Assembly (NCBI RefSeq): GCF_032586155.1
Contig: NZ_JAWHTC010000005.1
Coordinates: forward strand, 1 to 64,000
DNA length: 64,000 nucleotides
Origin: JAWHTC01 sp032586155
GTDB taxonomy: Bacteria > Pseudomonadota > Alphaproteobacteria > Rhodobacterales > Rhodobacteraceae
Direction: 5' to 3'
A program made the position numbers and the translations under genes. Of this stretch, positions 63,458 to 64,000 are shown piece after piece; positions within the stretch are counted from its first letter, which is position 1, and every line of letters starts with the position of its first letter. The notes below the pieces were generated by a model. It did not search any database, was not told where the DNA came from, and saw only the letters and a program-made list of their open reading frames with translations.

Positions 63458-64000
63458 TCAGATGCAGGGTGAGGTCATTTTCGACGGCGGCATTGCGGCC
63501 AGGTCGCTGACCCATTTCAACTGCTGTGGCAGGCAGGTTTTCGCGAGATCGTAACGACTTACCACATGTTCGCGGGCCGCGCGGCCCAATCGGGCACGCA
63601 GGTCGGGGTCATCGAGAAGCATGCAAACCTCGTCCACCAGGGCATCGCGGTCGAAGAAATCGACAAGGCGGCCGGTTTCATCATGGGTGATCAGCTCTTT
63701 TACCGGGGCGGTGTCTGAGGCGACGATGGCACCTTCGACGCTCATGGTCTCAAACAGCGACCAGCTGAGCACGAAGGGGTAGGTCAGGTAGACATGCACC
63801 CGGCTGATCTGCAGCAGCGAGACGAATCGGTCATAGGGGATACGCCCGACGTAATGCACGCGCGCCCAGTCGGCATCGGGGATCTGGCCGCGGACCTCGT
63901 CGATAAAAATCTGTTTCCAGGTTTTGCCCTTGGGCGGGCGGGCACCATAGCTGGTTTCATCACCACCGACGATCAGCACGCGGGCATTGGGCCGCTCTTT
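63458..64000 (-). CDS. Group 1 glycosyltransferase, C-terminal part (runs off the window)
   Basis: 181 residues visible; the gene continues past base 64000. VHYVGRIPYDRFVSLLQISRVHVYLTYPFVLSWSLFETMSVEGAIVASD is the GT4 sugar-nucleotide region, including the EXXXXE-like segment FETMSVEGA, and VLIVGGDETSYG is the beta-strand before it. The family makes cell-surface glycans. The acceptor cannot be told from this half. Confidence 0.88.
   Translation of the reverse strand, partial: KERPNARVLIVGGDETSYGARPPKGKTWKQIFIDEVRGQIPDADWARVHYVGRIPYDRFVSLLQISRVHVYLTYPFVLSWSLFETMSVEGAIVASDTAPVKELITHDETGRLVDFFDRDALVDEVCMLLDDPDLRARLGRAAREHVVSRYDLAKTCLPQQLKWVSDLAAMPPSKMTSPCI

Overview
The window comes from an alphaproteobacterium of the family Rhodobacteraceae, most likely a marine Roseobacter-type organism. 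Evidence is the high GC content, the GcvT-type dimethylglycine/sarcosine dehydrogenases with a betaine methyltransferase, a fused TRAP permease inside an organosulfonate operon, DUF3576, NnrU, HspQ and a major porin, and intergenic repeats of a style I associate with this family. No phage, plasmid or CRISPR genes were seen.

1-15.7 kb, accessory region. A tight minus-strand operon (11500 down to 1051) reads: TRAP solute-binding protein, fused TRAP QM permease, DUF475 membrane protein, HpsN-like sulfopropanediol dehydrogenase, SDR, Zn alcohol dehydrogenase, UspA, sulfopyruvate decarboxylase alpha and beta (ComD, ComE) and an FMN alpha-hydroxyacid dehydrogenase (SlcD candidate). Together these fit uptake of 2,3-dihydroxypropane-1-sulfonate (DHPS) and its conversion through sulfolactate and sulfopyruvate to sulfoacetaldehyde. 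Xsc, Pta and a recognised sulfite exporter are not in the window. Upstream lie a GMC oxidoreductase and a divergent IclR regulator with a palindrome between them. The block is flanked by gene-poor DNA: 1 kb on the left, and on the right decayed remnants (cytochrome c' with a nonsense codon joined head to head with an N-terminally truncated Asp/Glu racemase) next to tRNA-Thr(CGT).

15.8-26 kb. Molybdate ABC transporter modABC (minus). Then a plus-strand group: two-subunit biotin-dependent acyl-CoA carboxylase, a TIGR03084 protein, a BKACE enzyme, NnrU, a VOC protein and a WYL regulator.

26-36.5 kb. RarD permease and a betaine/methylamine operon (minus): XRE-cupin regulator, two GFA (formaldehyde-type) proteins, LysE exporter, dimethylglycine dehydrogenase-like enzyme, DUF2867 protein, betaine-homocysteine methyltransferase-like enzyme, GlxA/AraC regulator and a second dimethylglycine/sarcosine dehydrogenase. 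A large inverted repeat precedes the XRE-cupin gene.

36.5-46 kb. DUF1294 protein, HSL-type esterase, AraC regulator with threonine aldolase, thiolase, a STAS/RsbW-type pair, gamma-glutamyltransferase, rhodanese, HspQ and an SLT lipoprotein.

46-64 kb, mostly core genome. LolA, FtsK, aminotransferase, amidase, UbiH-type hydroxylase, Trm112, LON-domain protein, thioredoxin-TPR protein, ExoIII, a broken LytTR regulator, a candidate sRNA, an OmpR-type response regulator, RibA, an L,D-transpeptidase, a PEBP-like secreted protein, YggS, a porin, DUF3576 and the end of a glycosyltransferase. Three intergenic repeat families recur: hairpins followed by a CTAC(G/C) tail, a perfect 20-bp palindrome at gene ends, and a GC-rich/ATATTT element placed 3' of minus-strand genes.
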